Shown here: piece after piece, positions 32,888 through 42,972 of the stretch
How the letters are laid out: every line of letters starts with the position of its first letter
Position numbering within the stretch: the stretch's first letter is position 1
Origin: Actinomycetes bacterium
GTDB lineage: Bacteria > Actinomycetota > Acidimicrobiia > Acidimicrobiales > Palsa-688
Direction: 5' to 3'
Assembly (NCBI GenBank): GCA_021787365.1
Contig: JAJYMB010000074.1
Coordinates: 1-49,035, forward strand
DNA: 49,035 nucleotides
The notes under the pieces: model-generated
Database searches by the model: none
What the model was told of the DNA's origin: nothing
Seen by the model: the letters and a program-made list of their open reading frames with translations, nothing else
Made by a program: the position numbers and the translations under genes

Positions 32888-35800
32888 TCAGGACACGGCC
32901 ACGATGCTGCCGGCCACGTTGCCGGCCGGTGGCGCCATGTGCGGCGCGTCGCCGAAGGCATGCACGGCGCCGTCGGCGGAGACGAGCCAGTAGCCGCCCC
33001 CGTCGGGGGTGGCCACCATGCCCACGACCGGGCTTTGGAGCTTCCTGCCCCCGAGCGAGCCGTGGAAGCGGGCGTCGCCGAAAGCGAACACCCCGCCGTC
33101 GGCAGAGACGAGCCAGTAGCCCCGGCCCACCGGGTCGGGGACGGCGGCCATGGCGGAGGCCCCGCCCGAGACCGGCTTTCGGGGAGCAAGCGAGAGGCCC
33201 GGCAGCGACCCGAGGAAGCGGGCGTCGCCGAAGTCGAACACCCCGCCGTCGGCGGCGAAGAGGCGGTAGCCCCTCCCGTTAGCGGTGGCCTCGGCCGCCA
33301 CCACCGGGGCCGCCAAGTGCTTGTGCTCGCGCCCGAGCACCCCCGGTACCGAGCCGTAGGAGCGGGCGTCGCCGAAGCTGTACACCTCGCCCGTCGAGGT
33401 GAACAACCAGTAGCCGCTGTAGCCGGGGGTTGTGGCTATCGCCACCACCGGGGCGTGGTGGGCAGGCATGTCCCCATGGGTACGGGCCGAGCCGGCGGCG
33501 TAGACCACCCCGCCCTTGGTCACCATCAAGGCGCCGGGCCCGGCGTAGGTGTAGGTCTCGGGCAAGGCCACCAGGCGGCCGCCCGGGCCGAGCACCCTCA
33601 CCTGGACCGTGCCGTGCCCCGGCGGGGCCGTGACCAGGAGGGACGTGCAGGACTTGTCAGCCCGCACCTTCGGGGCACGGGTGCTGCCGAAGAGGACCTC
33701 GCGCACCGAGCACAGGTGATGGCCGACGACCTCCACCGTCGTGCCGCCCGAGGGGGGCCCGCTGGTCGGCGCAGAACCGGCCACGACCGGCGGGGGGCTG
33801 TGAGGGGCCGGAGGCGGCGGCGGGGTGGTCGTGGCCATGGGCGACGTGGTCGTTGTCGTTGTCGGCGGAGGGACCAGGGGCGCAGGCGTGGTCGTTGTGG
33901 TCGTCGTTGTTGTCGGTGCCGGCGGGAGCGTGGTCGTTGTGGTCGTCGTCGTCGTTGTGGTAGTGGGGGTGGCCGACGCCTCGTTGGAGGCAGGGGAGAA
34001 CCCGGCAGCGTTGACCGCCTCGACGGTGAAGTAGTACTTCGTGCCGTCGCTGAGGCCCTTCACCGTGTAGGAGGTACCTGCGACCAGCGAGGAGTTGACC
34101 GGCGTCGGTTCCTGGCCGGCGGCGGTGCCCAGGTAGATGTCGTAGCCCGTCACCGTCGCCCCGCCATCCGAGGCTGGGGGTGACCAGCTGAGCGACACCT
34201 GGGAGTTGCCGGGGGTGGCCGTGAGCGATTGCGGGGCTGAAGGCGTGGTGACCGGGGTGGCCGACGCCTCGTTGGATGCAGGGCCGGTGCCGACGGTGTT
34301 GGCCGCCTTCACGGTGAAGTAGTACTTCGTGCCGTTGGTGAGGCCCTTCACGGCGTAGGAGGTGCCCGTGACCGGGGACGAGTTGACCGGGGTGGAGGAC
34401 TCCCCGGCGGAGCTGGTCCCTTCGTAGACGTCGTAGCCGGTGACCGGGGACCCGCCATCGGATGAGGGAGCTGTCCACGAGAGCGACGCCTGGGAGTTGC
34501 CGGCGCTCGCGGTAAGCGATTGCGGGGCTGAAGGCGTGGTGACCGGGGTGGCCGACGCCTCGTTGGATGCAGGGCCGGTGCCGACGGTGTTGGCCGCCTT
34601 CACGGTGAAGTAGTACTTCGTGCCGTTAGTGAGCCCGGTCGCGGCGTAGGAGGTGCCTGCGACCAGCGAGGAGTTGACCGGGGTGGAGGACTCCCCGCCG
34701 GTCGCGGTGCCCTGGTAGATGTCGTAGCCCGTCACCGTTGCCCCGCCGTCCGAGGAGGGAGCTGTCCACGAGAGCGAGACCTGGGAGTTGCCCGGGGTGG
34801 CCGTGAGGCCTGTCGGCGCCCCAGGAGCCGTGGCCGGGGTGGCTCCCCCGCCCCCTCCGCCCCCCCCGACGCCCGGGGTGGCCGACGCCTCGTTGGAGGC
34901 AGGGCCGGTGCCGACGGCGTTGACCGCCTCGACGGTGAAGGAGTACTTCGTGCCATTGGTGAGCCCGGTCGCGGTGTAGGAGGTGCCCGCGACCGGCGAG
35001 GAGTTGACCGGCGTGGGGGGGCTCCCCCCCGTGCCCCCCGAACCTGAGCCGGCTGTCTCGTAGACGTCGTAGCCGGTGACCGGGGACCCGCCGTCGGAGG
35101 AGGGGGCTGTCCACGAGAGCGACACCTGGGAGTTGCCCGGGGTGGCCGTGAGGCCTGTCGGCGCTCCCGGGACCGTGACCGGGGTGGCCGACGCCTCGTT
35201 GGAGGCAGGGCCGTTGCCGACGGCGTTGACCGCCTCGACGGTGAAGTAGTACTTCGTGCCGGCGCTGAGGCCCTTCACGGTGTAGGCGGTGCCCGTGACC
35301 GGCGAGGAGTTGACCGGCGTCGTGGTTTCCTGGCCGGCGGCGGTGCCCTGGTAGATGTCGTAGCCAGTGACCGCCAAACCGCCGTCGGAGGAGGGCGCTG
35401 TCCACGAGAGCGACACCTGGCCGTTGCCCGGGGTGGCCGTGAGGCCCGTTGGGGCCCCGGGGACCGTGGCCGGGGGGGCCGGGGCTAGCAGGCCGGCGAA
35501 GCCGACAAAAGGACCGTAGTTGTAGTACCCGGTGGTCTCACAGGTGGTCGCCGACGCGCAGGCGAGGGCGAGCAGATGGGTGGTGCCCGCCACGGTGGCG
35601 ACGGCGCCGGCGGTCGCCGAGGCGGAAGAAGCCCCACCCGAGGCGCCCGACAGGCCGACAGGGACGACGGCCCCCTCTTGCGACCCGTTCCTCCCGGCCG
35701 CTTCGCAGCTGGTCGCCCCCGGGCAGGCGAGGCCGTAGAGCTCCTGCGTGGCCGGGACGGTACCCACCGTGCCGGCAACAGCCAAGGGACCGGTCTCACC

Positions 35801-37663
35801 GGCCGACAGGCCGACAGGGACGACGGCCCCGGTCAACACGCCGCTAGTCTGGCCCGCGGCGAGGCAGGTGGCCCCTGTCGGCGGGCAGGCCAGGGCGTTG
35901 AGGGTGCCCGTCCCCGGAACGTCCACAACGGCGCCCGGCGTCGCCGTCCCGCCCGACAGTCCGACCGGGACGACGGCCCCGGCCCCCGAGGCTGTGGTAC
36001 CGGCGACGAAGCAGGCGGGCCCCGAGGCCGGGCACGCGGCGGCGTAGAGGAAGGACGTGCCGGGGACGGGCACGGGGGTGCCGACACTGACTATGTCGGA
36101 CGTCCCGACCAGCTGGAGACTGAGGGGGACGACGACCCCCTCGTTGACGGAACCCGAGGCCTCGCCCACGGCCAGGCAGGTGCTGGAGCCGGGCTCACAG
36201 GCGACAGCGCTGAGGACGGCCGTGCCGGCGACCGACTGGGCGGGCTCGGCGGAGGGGATGCCGTCCGTGACTGGTGACAGGACCACGACAGCACCCCCCG
36301 AAGCGTCCTGCCCGACGGCGAGACAGGCGAGGGCACCCGGGCAGACAATCCCGGCGAGGCTGGTGGTACCGGCAACCGGCTCGACAGGGTAGGCAAAACC
36401 GTCCACCGTCTCGACGACAGCCCCTTCGTCGAGAGTCGCCAGGCCGGAGCCGACCCCGAGGCAGAAGGTGGCATCCGGGCAGGCGAGCCCGGCGACGCCG
36501 GGGGTCCCGGGGACGACCGTCGGGGGGCCGGGCGGGCCGCCCGGCGCGGGCCCGGGGATCGTGGCGACGACGCCGACCGGGTCCGTCTGGCCCCTGCCGA
36601 CCACCACGCAGGACGACGGGCTCGGGCAGGCCACGGCGTTGAATTGGCCACTGCCGTAGTCGACGACGGGAGCGGCGGTACCCGACAGGGTGGCCGTGGT
36701 GGCGACGGCCACTTGTGGGAATGTCCCGACTACGGCGCAGGACGTGGTGGTAGGGCAGGCGACGGCGTACAAGGGGTCCGCGCTGGCGACCTGCTGGGCC
36801 GACCCGGCGCCAGTGAAGGACACGTAGGGCGCGACCACCCCGCCGCTGGGACCATTGCCGGCGCCGAGGCAGGTTATCGCGCTGGTGCAGGCGATGCCGA
36901 ACAGGTTGTACGCCCCCGGGGACGACGAGACGGCGCCGACGCTGACGGACGGCGGGCTGCCTGCTCCAAGGGTGAGCGGCACGAAGGCGCCGACGATCGC
37001 CGGTGACTCCTGGCCGGCGGCCACACAGTCGGCCGCGTCAGGGCAGGACAGAGCGTAAAGCGCGTCGGTGCTGGTCACTTTGACAGGGCTGGCCGCGGTC
37101 AGGGTGCTGCTGGCGATCGCGAGGGATACGACCATGCCCACTGGACTGGTCGTGCTGGTGCTGTAGCCGACAGCCACGCAGGTACCGGCCGTCGGGCATG
37201 CCACGCCGTCGAGCAGCATGCCCGAGACGGCGACCGAGGTGGTAGGCGCCTCGTCGACGACGAGGACCGCCACGCCCGCGCCAGTACCGCCGTCGCCGAC
37301 AGCGACGCAGGTCGTGGCGGTCGGGCAGGCCACAGCCGTGAGCCTGGTCGCCGATGGCACCTGGACGGCCGAACTGGGGACGCCGTCGGCGATCGGCACA
37401 ACAGACCCGCTCGTCGTCCCACCGCCGACCGCCAGGCACGTGGCGGCGCCCGAGCAGGCCACGCCGTTGAGGGAAAGAGTGCCGCTCACCGTCGCCGCCG
37501 CCGCTGGCAGGCCGGTCCCGGCGATCGCCCCGGTGCTGACCAGGGCGAGCACCAGCCCGATCCTGGGCCAGGGAGAAAGCCACCGGGTGTTGGTGAGATG
37601 CTTGGGCTTGGCGCCAACCGGCGCCCGACGCCGCGCCCCTTCGGTCTCGTTGTGCTTACGCAT
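32888..37663 (-). CDS. Giant secreted repeat protein: Cys-repeat region, five FN3 domains, TIG domain, beta-propeller repeats
   Basis: A 1,591-residue exported protein, probably displayed at or released from the cell surface. A signal peptide is present (hydrophobic core IGLVLALVSTGAIAG, cleavage near AAAA-TVSG). Residues ~58-730 are many repeats of the form …L.AVACP…..C.AVG….G.VVP…, each with a Cys pair. About 730-1233 are five FN3 domains (PGAPTGLTATPGN…VSLSWTAPSSDGG…). A Thr/Pro linker follows (to ~1290), then a TIG/IPT-like domain (~1291-1375). Propeller repeats of the GYWLVSADGGVFAFGDA type, common in Acidimicrobiia, end the protein. ATG 37663 is chosen because the signal peptide follows within 50 residues; upstream sequence belongs to the transposase region. 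A role in adhesion or polymer binding is inferred. Confidence 0.85.
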   Translation of the reverse strand: MRKHNETEGARRRAPVGAKPKHLTNTRWLSPWPRIGLVLALVSTGAIAGTGLPAAAATVSGTLSLNGVACSGAATCLAVGGGTTSGSVVPIADGVPSSAVQVPSATRLTAVACPTATTCVAVGDGGTGAGVAVLVVDEAPTTSVAVSGMLLDGVACPTAGTCVAVGYSTSTTSPVGMVVSLAIASSTLTAASPVKVTSTDALYALSCPDAADCVAAGQESPAIVGAFVPLTLGAGSPPSVSVGAVSSSPGAYNLFGIACTSAITCLGAGNGPSGGVVAPYVSFTGAGSAQQVASADPLYAVACPTTTSCAVVGTFPQVAVATTATLSGTAAPVVDYGSGQFNAVACPSPSSCVVVGRGQTDPVGVVATIPGPAPGGPPGPPTVVPGTPGVAGLACPDATFCLGVGSGLATLDEGAVVETVDGFAYPVEPVAGTTSLAGIVCPGALACLAVGQDASGGAVVVLSPVTDGIPSAEPAQSVAGTAVLSAVACEPGSSTCLAVGEASGSVNEGVVVPLSLQLVGTSDIVSVGTPVPVPGTSFLYAAACPASGPACFVAGTTASGAGAVVPVGLSGGTATPGAVVDVPGTGTLNALACPPTGATCLAAGQTSGVLTGAVVPVGLSAGETGPLAVAGTVGTVPATQELYGLACPGATSCEAAGRNGSQEGAVVPVGLSGASGGASSASATAGAVATVAGTTHLLALACASATTCETTGYYNYGPFVGFAGLLAPAPPATVPGAPTGLTATPGNGQVSLSWTAPSSDGGLAVTGYDIYQGTAAGQETTTPVNSSPVTGTAYTVKGLSAGTKYYFTVEAVNAVGNGPASNEASATPVTVPGAPTGLTATPGNSQVSLSWTAPSSDGGSPVTGYDVYETAGSGSGGTGGSPPTPVNSSPVAGTSYTATGLTNGTKYSFTVEAVNAVGTGPASNEASATPGVGGGGGGGGATPATAPGAPTGLTATPGNSQVSLSWTAPSSDGGATVTGYDIYQGTATGGESSTPVNSSLVAGTSYAATGLTNGTKYYFTVKAANTVGTGPASNEASATPVTTPSAPQSLTASAGNSQASLSWTAPSSDGGSPVTGYDVYEGTSSAGESSTPVNSSPVTGTSYAVKGLTNGTKYYFTVKAANTVGTGPASNEASATPVTTPSAPQSLTATPGNSQVSLSWSPPASDGGATVTGYDIYLGTAAGQEPTPVNSSLVAGTSYTVKGLSDGTKYYFTVEAVNAAGFSPASNEASATPTTTTTTTTTTTTLPPAPTTTTTTTTTPAPLVPPPTTTTTTSPMATTTPPPPPAPHSPPPVVAGSAPTSGPPSGGTTVEVVGHHLCSVREVLFGSTRAPKVRADKSCTSLLVTAPPGHGTVQVRVLGPGGRLVALPETYTYAGPGALMVTKGGVVYAAGSARTHGDMPAHHAPVVAIATTPGYSGYWLFTSTGEVYSFGDARSYGSVPGVLGREHKHLAAPVVAAEATANGRGYRLFAADGGVFDFGDARFLGSLPGLSLAPRKPVSGGASAMAAVPDPVGRGYWLVSADGGVFAFGDARFHGSLGGRKLQSPVVGMVATPDGGGYWLVSADGAVHAFGDAPHMAPPAGNVAGSIVAVS
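33960..35470 (-). repeat. Five tandem FN3-encoding units (~290 bp each)
   Basis: The units vary mainly in their ligand loops. Two neighbouring units are nearly identical in DNA over the segment beginning at 34224 and again at 34515, a period of 291 bp. This indicates recent unequal exchange or gene conversion. Confidence 0.8.
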
Positions 37664-37790
37664 GATCTCGACCCCCAGTAGGTGACACGACCTCAGGCCG
37701 TGGCCAGCTTGCCTTCTTCCCCGATCACCGTAATTCATCGGCCATCCCTGCCTGGGACCGGCCCCACGCATCCGGCTGGGGGCACCGCGG

Positions 37791-39418
37791 TCAGTGGTGG
37801 CGCGTCTTGATCTTGCCCAGGCCCAGCTGGTTGCGCTCGACTTTGGGACGGGCCCCGCGGTAGTCGGCAGCAAGCTCAGGGTCGGTGCAGCGCTCCCGCT
37901 GGGCCCGGACGAGCTCCTCGTAGGCGGAGATGCCGATGGTCCTGCCCGCTTTGGACGTGGTGCACGCCTCCCGGAGGGGGCAGTCGGCACAGGCGTCACG
38001 GAAATGGGCCGTGCCCGCCCCGCTCTGGCCGAAGGACATGGGGGCAGCGTTGCCCGCAGGGCAGGCGACGGTGCCGGCGCCCAGGTCGATGACGAAACGG
38101 TCTTTGGTGAAAACGCCTCCTGGCGCCGAGGGCGGCTGTGCCTTCACCCGGGGTTCGATGCCGTTGTCTTGCAGGTAGGCCAACAGCTCCCCAGCGCTCG
38201 AGCTTGGCCGCGCGTCGCGCTGCGCGCTCTGCTGCCCTGGCGGCACGGGTTGGGGATCTATCGGCCTTTTTGTTGGCCTTGCGGCTCCTGGCCCCAGCAC
38301 CTGCGCTCCTCTTGGGCCGCGAGACCGCCGGGCCCTCGCCGGGGCCCCTGGTCTCGTCTACCTCGCCCGCCGGCTCTTCTTCCTCCGGCTCTTCTTCCGC
38401 CGGGCCGTCACCGACCAGGTCGTCCAGGAGCTCGGGGGCAGCAGCGGCGTCGCCTTCGTTACCTGCCGTGACGGTGGTGCCGGTGGTCATCTCGCTGTCG
38501 GGGTCGACCGCTATATGGCCCCGGTAGCCGTCGAAAGCTCGCGCCGAGGTCTTCCTGCCGTGGCGGGCCTCGGGGCCGACCGTAGAGACGACCCTGGTCC
38601 TTGGCGACTTTGCGGGCGGTGCGGAAGCTGCCGTCCTCTGTCCCCTCCAGGTCCTGGCCGAGCACGCTCGCCAACAGCTCGGCGGCTTCTTCCACTTCTC
38701 GGGCGAGGTCACGGCCCTCCAAGAGCGCCAGGCAGGCGTGGCCGTCCCGGGCCCTGGTGGCGACGAGCTCGTCCCGGGCGCCTTGGTCGTCCCAGTCGAC
38801 CTGGGGCTTGGCCGAGGTCGCGTACCCGTCACCGCTTCTTGTCACGCCCCGCAGCCCTGCCTCGAGGCCGTCGTCTGCCGCCTTCAGGAGCCCCCGCATG
38901 GCCGAGCGCATGAGGGTGATGGTGCCCATGGTGGCCACGGCGTCGTAGATGGGCGTCGAGTCGAGGGCCCGCTTCGCCCCGATGGGTCCCGCAGCCCCGG
39001 CTACCTCGACGGTGGCCTCGAAGATGCGCCGGGGCCGCCCCGAGCCGGCGAGCCGGGCCCTGAAGTCGACGAGCACCATGTGGGCGAAGCTCCCCCAGCC
39101 CCCGCAGTCCTAGCCGCCGACGCCTGTTGCGCAACGCCAGCGGGCGTCATAGGTGTACGCCTCGACGGCGTCGCGGTCGGGCAGCCCGGCGAGGCGCTGG
39201 AGGACCATCACGACCGCCAGCACCGAGGGCGGCAAGCTGCGCCGGCCCTTGCCCGAGGACATGTCCGAGAAGAACTCGTCGGGGAAGAGCTTGTCCCGCT
39301 CGCGGTGCAGCACCGAGTAGATGGAGCCCTCTGGCAACGACTTCTCGCAGGACCGGCCGCTGTCGTCGAGCAGGTCCCCCTGGCGCTCGGCCAGCCCGAG
39401 GCTCAGCGCTCGCTCCAA
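37791..39418 (-). pseudogene. IS1182-type transposase, multiple frameshifts
   Basis: The pieces lie in order on the minus strand. The N-terminal part at 39418-39110 (LFPDEFFSDMSSGKGRRSLP, VLAVVMVLQRLAGLPDRDAV) ends in a stop after ATGVGG. The middle part at 39079-38460 (VDFRARLAGSG, ALDSTPIYDAVATMGTITL) follows. The next piece lies in another frame from about 38590 (FDGYRGHIAVDPDSEM). The C-terminal part from 38300 to 37791 is in yet another frame (FVIDLGAGTVACPAGN, RDACADCPLREACT). At least three frame changes make it inactive. No terminal inverted repeats were found by eye. Confidence 0.8.
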
Positions 39419-39825
39419 CGAAACGTGGAGAACTTCACATTTGTACTTCTCCCATAGCAGCGAGCGGCGCGCGAACCTTGGGCCTGTCGGCTACCTCCCC
39501 TTGTTGCGCTCGCCCCCCAGGGGGCCAGCGCGCCGAACAAGTGCCCAAACGTCCTGGTCCCCAGCTGGTCCCCGGGCCCGTGCTACACGGTTCGGACCAG
39601 TTGTCTCAACGTAGCGTCCGGCCCTTCGTCGCCACGCGAAAGACACCACCCTCCTAGGCCACGCGTCCTTTAATGCTAGCTGGCTAGAAAGTGACAGCGC
39701 TGCAGGGGTCTGGGACAGCCGCACTATAACCGGCCCACGCCCAACTCGACGGCGAGTAGCCGGCAGGCGGCACGATTCGGCAGTCCGCCAGCCGGCACCG
39801 TTTTGGCCCCGTTACTCGGGAGACC
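39419..39825. other. Gene-free stretch with an imperfect hairpin
   Basis: No gene supported on either strand. GCCGGCAGGCGG (39759-39770) and CCGCCAGCCGGC (39785-39796) form a 12-bp stem with one mismatch. It sits 30 bp after the stop of the minus-strand gene at 39826, so it could serve as its terminator, although there is no T-run. Confidence 0.5.
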
Positions 39826-40974
39826 TCAGGGGAGAACCTCGCCCCAGTGGCGGCCTCCGTCGGCAGTCTTAACTATTTCCAATGTCCTCGGACTGCTAGG
39901 AGCAGCCCCGAGTCCGAAACCCTCTTCCTCGTTCAGGAAGAGGAACTGTGTTGTTGGGGTCCCGGCGCTTCGAGCAAAGGGCCACGGGCCGACGTCGTTG
40001 AAGCTGCGACCGCCGTTAACAGAGCGTTGTAGGATATCGCCAGGGAGATCGCTGGTCGGGATGCCTGTGTACCTATAGGCGATCTGGCCCGTCACCGGCA
40101 CGAGGCCACCTCCGCCTGTCCCGGCATAGGCCCACACGCCGGCGTACGGACCGGCGACGCTCTGGCTGTGAAGATAGGAGACCATCATGCCTGTTGGACA
40201 AGATGCCCACACGGCGCCCCCCGGCTGCGGGTCGAGGCTGCAAGCTCCGACGCTTTCCAGTCTCGGCACGACGTAGGCCTTGAACGGGCCACGACCATCT
40301 CTGGCGACGAGCACGTGCGGTTTGGCACCCTGTACCGGAGGCTGGAAGTCCAAGAACACCTCGGTGCCCTGCACGGCGAGGTCGACTGGGTTCCCATCGA
40401 GCCGAGCCGTCCCCGGGATTGGCGTGCTCGACCACTGGGTCGTGCCTGGTACCGAGCGCGCCAGCTGGTAATCGTCACAGCTCCCGAGGTGGCAGTGGGC
40501 CGTCACAGCATAGAAGGCCAACGGTGAGGCTACAAGCGTGAGCACGCTCCCCGACATGATGCGCTCTTGCTGCCACGACGCTCCCGCGTCGCTGGTAGCG
40601 TAGAGCTTGGCCGCATGGCCAAGGGCCGAGGCAGCGACTAGGTCGTAACCATCCAAGCTGTTTGCAAACGCCAAGACACCGACATCTAGCGCCGCCGCGC
40701 TTTGTGCCCGAGGGACCGGCGGCGGCTGAAGTCGACGCCAGCGGTTGACCCGGCCGCCTGCTCCAGGTGACCCGCTCAAAACGACAGCGCAGAACAGGGG
40801 GCCACACGGTGCCGTTCCGGCAACGACGACCGTCTGGCTGTCCACGACCCGAGCGAGCGACTGAGGCTGGAAGCCGGCCGGGGGGCCAGCCGCTTCAGGC
40901 GATCCATGCGCCGCAATGCCCGTGCCGACGACAAGCAAGTTAATGAGTAGGGTCCATCCGCGCCAACACATCAT
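39826..40974 (-). CDS. Secreted BNR/Asp-box-like protein
   Basis: A 382-residue exported protein with an N-terminal signal segment (WTLLINLLVVGTGIAAHG, cleavage near AHG-SPEAA). Asp-box-like motifs of beta-propellers appear as TSDAGASWQQ, VNGGRSFNDV and ADGGRHWGEV. Paired cysteines (CGPLFC, CHLGSC) suggest disulfides outside the cell. There is no catalytic sialidase signature, so only a propeller-type surface protein can be claimed. No operon partner is apparent. Confidence 0.75.
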   Translation of the reverse strand: MMCWRGWTLLINLLVVGTGIAAHGSPEAAGPPAGFQPQSLARVVDSQTVVVAGTAPCGPLFCAVVLSGSPGAGGRVNRWRRLQPPPVPRAQSAAALDVGVLAFANSLDGYDLVAASALGHAAKLYATSDAGASWQQERIMSGSVLTLVASPLAFYAVTAHCHLGSCDDYQLARSVPGTTQWSSTPIPGTARLDGNPVDLAVQGTEVFLDFQPPVQGAKPHVLVARDGRGPFKAYVVPRLESVGACSLDPQPGGAVWASCPTGMMVSYLHSQSVAGPYAGVWAYAGTGGGGLVPVTGQIAYRYTGIPTSDLPGDILQRSVNGGRSFNDVGPWPFARSAGTPTTQFLFLNEEEGFGLGAAPSSPRTLEIVKTADGGRHWGEVLP

Positions 40975-41366
40975 CTTCTTCTTGACGACCTACACGCTCA
41001 CAAGGTTCCACCCAAGTCACAAGACAATGTGAGGTTGGAACTCAATGGCTGGATCTCGGCAGCTGAACGGTTCGGGGCCAGTGAGCCCTGGAGAGAGCAT
41101 CTCAACGCTAGGAGACCCCCCGCTCGGACCGTGCCCAGGCAAGGGACTACTGTTTGGAGGCGCTGGGCTTGGGGTAACTTCGGCGTAATACGGCGCAGGC
41201 TAGAGGGATTGTCACTGCAACGACGTATGCCGGAGTCGAGAACATTGCCTCGGTCGTCCCATACGGCACCCGTCCTCTGGCGGCGAACGGAGCCCACGAC
41301 CTACCGGCTCGCCCCCTCCCAGATCCGGGGAACGGCGCGGAGGCAACGACTGGTTCGCGCCTCGAC
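40975..41366. other. Gene-free stretch
   Basis: No supported gene or strong signal. It presumably holds the promoter of the minus-strand BNR-like gene and the lost 5' part of the resolvase remnant. Confidence 0.4.
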
Positions 41367-41468
41367 GTGACACAGCTAACCCCTGTGGCGTCCGTCAAGA
41401 TCACGATGTTTCTCAGTGAGCGGGGGCCGTCGGTCACACTCGGTCACGCCCAGAACGCTGCCCGACCG

Positions 41469-41750
41469 ACCCCGATGGGGAAGATGTTCGTCAACACCCT
41501 GGCCATTTTCGCCGAGTTCGAAGTCGACCTCCTTCGGCTGAGGGCCCAAGAAGGGATGGCAATGGCCCGGGCCAAGGGCAAGTTCCGTGGCCGCCAGCCC
41601 AAGCTGTCCGCCAGGCAGCAGGCCGAGCTGTGCCGCATGCACGCCTCCGGAGACTACTCGATCGCCGACCTCGCCGAACTATTATTCAGCATCTCCCCCC
41701 GATGGTCTACCGCACCCTCCAGCGCACCCCACCCCGAACACCGTTACGCT
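41469..41750 (+). pseudogene. Serine resolvase/invertase remnant
   Basis: The conserved core PMGKMFVNTLAIFAEFEVDLLRLRAQEGMA matches the end of the catalytic domain and E-helix of small serine recombinases. KLSARQQAELCRMHASGDYSIADLAEL is the C-terminal DNA-binding helix-turn-helix. The catalytic N-terminus with the active Ser is missing. A frameshift at about 41690 moves the last helix (PPMVYRTLQRTPP) into another frame. Inactive. Confidence 0.8.
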
Positions 41751-42148
41751 CGGTCGTTACGCGCCCGTCCGCCCACTTGGCACCTTGGGGTAGCTTCGGG
41801 AGTCGCCCTCGGTTCTGTTCCCCTGACGCCTTTGCTGAACAAAGAATCCCCCTCGCTCCGAGGAGGATCGGCCCCAACCTCAGCGCTAACCGTTGACTAA
41901 CGGCTGTTCCGTTGTCCATCTGCCCCGGCACGCGGGGATGCACGAGCTACTGAGTGCCCGCCGCCGGCGACCTCAACCTACCGCTCTGCCCTTGTCCACC
42001 CGGCCACGGCTGGCCAACTGCACTTCAGAGTTCGCCTGCTCCATCATGCCGATGCCAGTTGGCCGCGTGCCGCGATTGACCGTCCCCTAATCCCACGTCC
42101 TTTGGGGGCAGGACCGTCCCCGATCGCGGGTCGTGGGATGGTCGACGG

Positions 42149-42565
42149 TTAGGGAATCGTGCCGGCGGGGACGATCCATTCGGCCTGCTGGCCGGTGACG
42201 TCGACGATGAGGTCGAAGTCGTGGTCGTAGTGGAGCACGGCAAGACCGACGGCTTCGGCCGCAGCTGCGATGAGGAGGTCAGCGATCTTCGCTCCGCGGT
42301 GGTGGCTTCGTTGGGCGAGGCGGTCCTGGACGGTAACCGCCGGGTCCAGTACCTGTTGGTTCATCGAGACGAAGGGCCATGCGCTTCGCTGTTGCCGCAT
42401 GGCTTCGTGGTCGGCGGGACTGGTGGAGGAGTACCCGGCCTCCAGGTCGGTGATCGTGCAGCGACCTACCAGCCCGGCCTCGAGGAGCGGATCCAGGCGC
42501 TCGGCTACTTTCGGCCGGCGGGACAGGGCGGACGTATCGCCGAGGCAGTAAGGACTTAGCGCCAC
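42149..42565 (-). CDS. vapC: VapC-family PIN-domain toxin
   Basis: A 138-residue PIN-domain ribonuclease toxin. Acidic residues are in place: LGDTSALSR (first Asp), TITDLEAGYS (Glu), HHRGAKIADLLIAAAAE (third Asp) and HYDHDFDLI (fourth Asp). It probably cuts RNA when free of VapB. GTG 42565 overlaps the VapB stop by 10 bases, so the two are co-translated. Length and motifs indicate an intact toxin. Confidence 0.9.
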   Translation of the reverse strand: MALSPYCLGDTSALSRRPKVAERLDPLLEAGLVGRCTITDLEAGYSSTSPADHEAMRQQRSAWPFVSMNQQVLDPAVTVQDRLAQRSHHRGAKIADLLIAAAAEAVGLAVLHYDHDFDLIVDVTGQQAEWIVPAGTIP

Positions 42566-42759
42566 GCCGCCTGCCGGCGGTCGGGATCGGCTAGCGGGTC
42601 TTCATGACCACGCTCAGCGAGCAGGGCTCGGCGGCGGCGGTCGAGAGCCAGGACCTCCTCGAGCGCGGCGTCCACTGTGGACTTAAGGGTCGTGGTGCCT
42701 AGAAGGTCCCGCACCCGGGCCAGCTTCTCGTCGTCAACTTCGATCAACCGCTTCGTCAC
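42556..42759 (-). CDS. vapB: VapB-family antitoxin
   Basis: A 67-residue antitoxin. KRLIEVDDEKLARVRDLLGT with TTLKSTVDAALEEVLAL forms the ribbon-helix-helix/VapB DNA-binding part, and the C-terminal tail (HEDPLADPDRRQAAWR) would wrap around VapC. GTG 42759 is chosen because conserved sequence starts there; upstream frame is unrelated. It is the first gene of the pair. Confidence 0.88.
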   Translation of the reverse strand: MTKRLIEVDDEKLARVRDLLGTTTLKSTVDAALEEVLALDRRRRALLAERGHEDPLADPDRRQAAWR

Positions 42760-42940
42760 AGCCACCAGGATATCCGACTGAGCGATACGAGATATCCCGT
42801 TCTTGCCTGAACGCGGCGGTTTTGACCGTCCGGCGCCTCGGCAACTCGTCGAGCAAGGTGGAGAAGCTGTGGAGCGTCTTGCCGGCCTCGTCGGCACCCC
42901 TTCTGATCTGATTGCGTTGGGATGGTGAGGGCGACAAAGA

Positions 42941-42966
42941 ACAACCCCGCGGATTTGCGGGGTTGT
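42941..42966 (-). terminator. Rho-independent terminator of the small HTH gene
   Basis: ACAACCCCGC (42941-42950) and GCGGGGTTGT (42957-42966) form a perfect 10-bp stem with a 6-base loop. On the minus strand it is followed by TCTTTGTC. It lies 7 bp beyond the stop of the gene at 42973. Confidence 0.85.
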
Positions 42967-42972
42967 CTGTGG

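Noticed and set aside
33800..34000. CRISPR-like short repeats
   Set aside because: The low-complexity GTG/GTC runs encode the Thr/Pro linker of the giant protein and have no spacer structure.
31805..34183. 792-codon plus-strand open frame
   Set aside because: It runs antisense through the TIG, propeller and FN3 coding region and through the DUF6431 gene in a wrong frame; composition is Arg/Gly/Ala-rich with no domain.
42090..42139. Inverted repeat ATCCCACG/CGTGGGAT after vapC
   Set aside because: Only 8 bp with a 34-bp spacer and no T-run; too weak to call a terminator.
42760..42937. Possible fragment of a transposase C-terminus on the minus strand (ADEAGKTLHSFSTLLDEL)
   Set aside because: It looks like real protein sequence, but I could not assign it to a family with confidence and it has no start.
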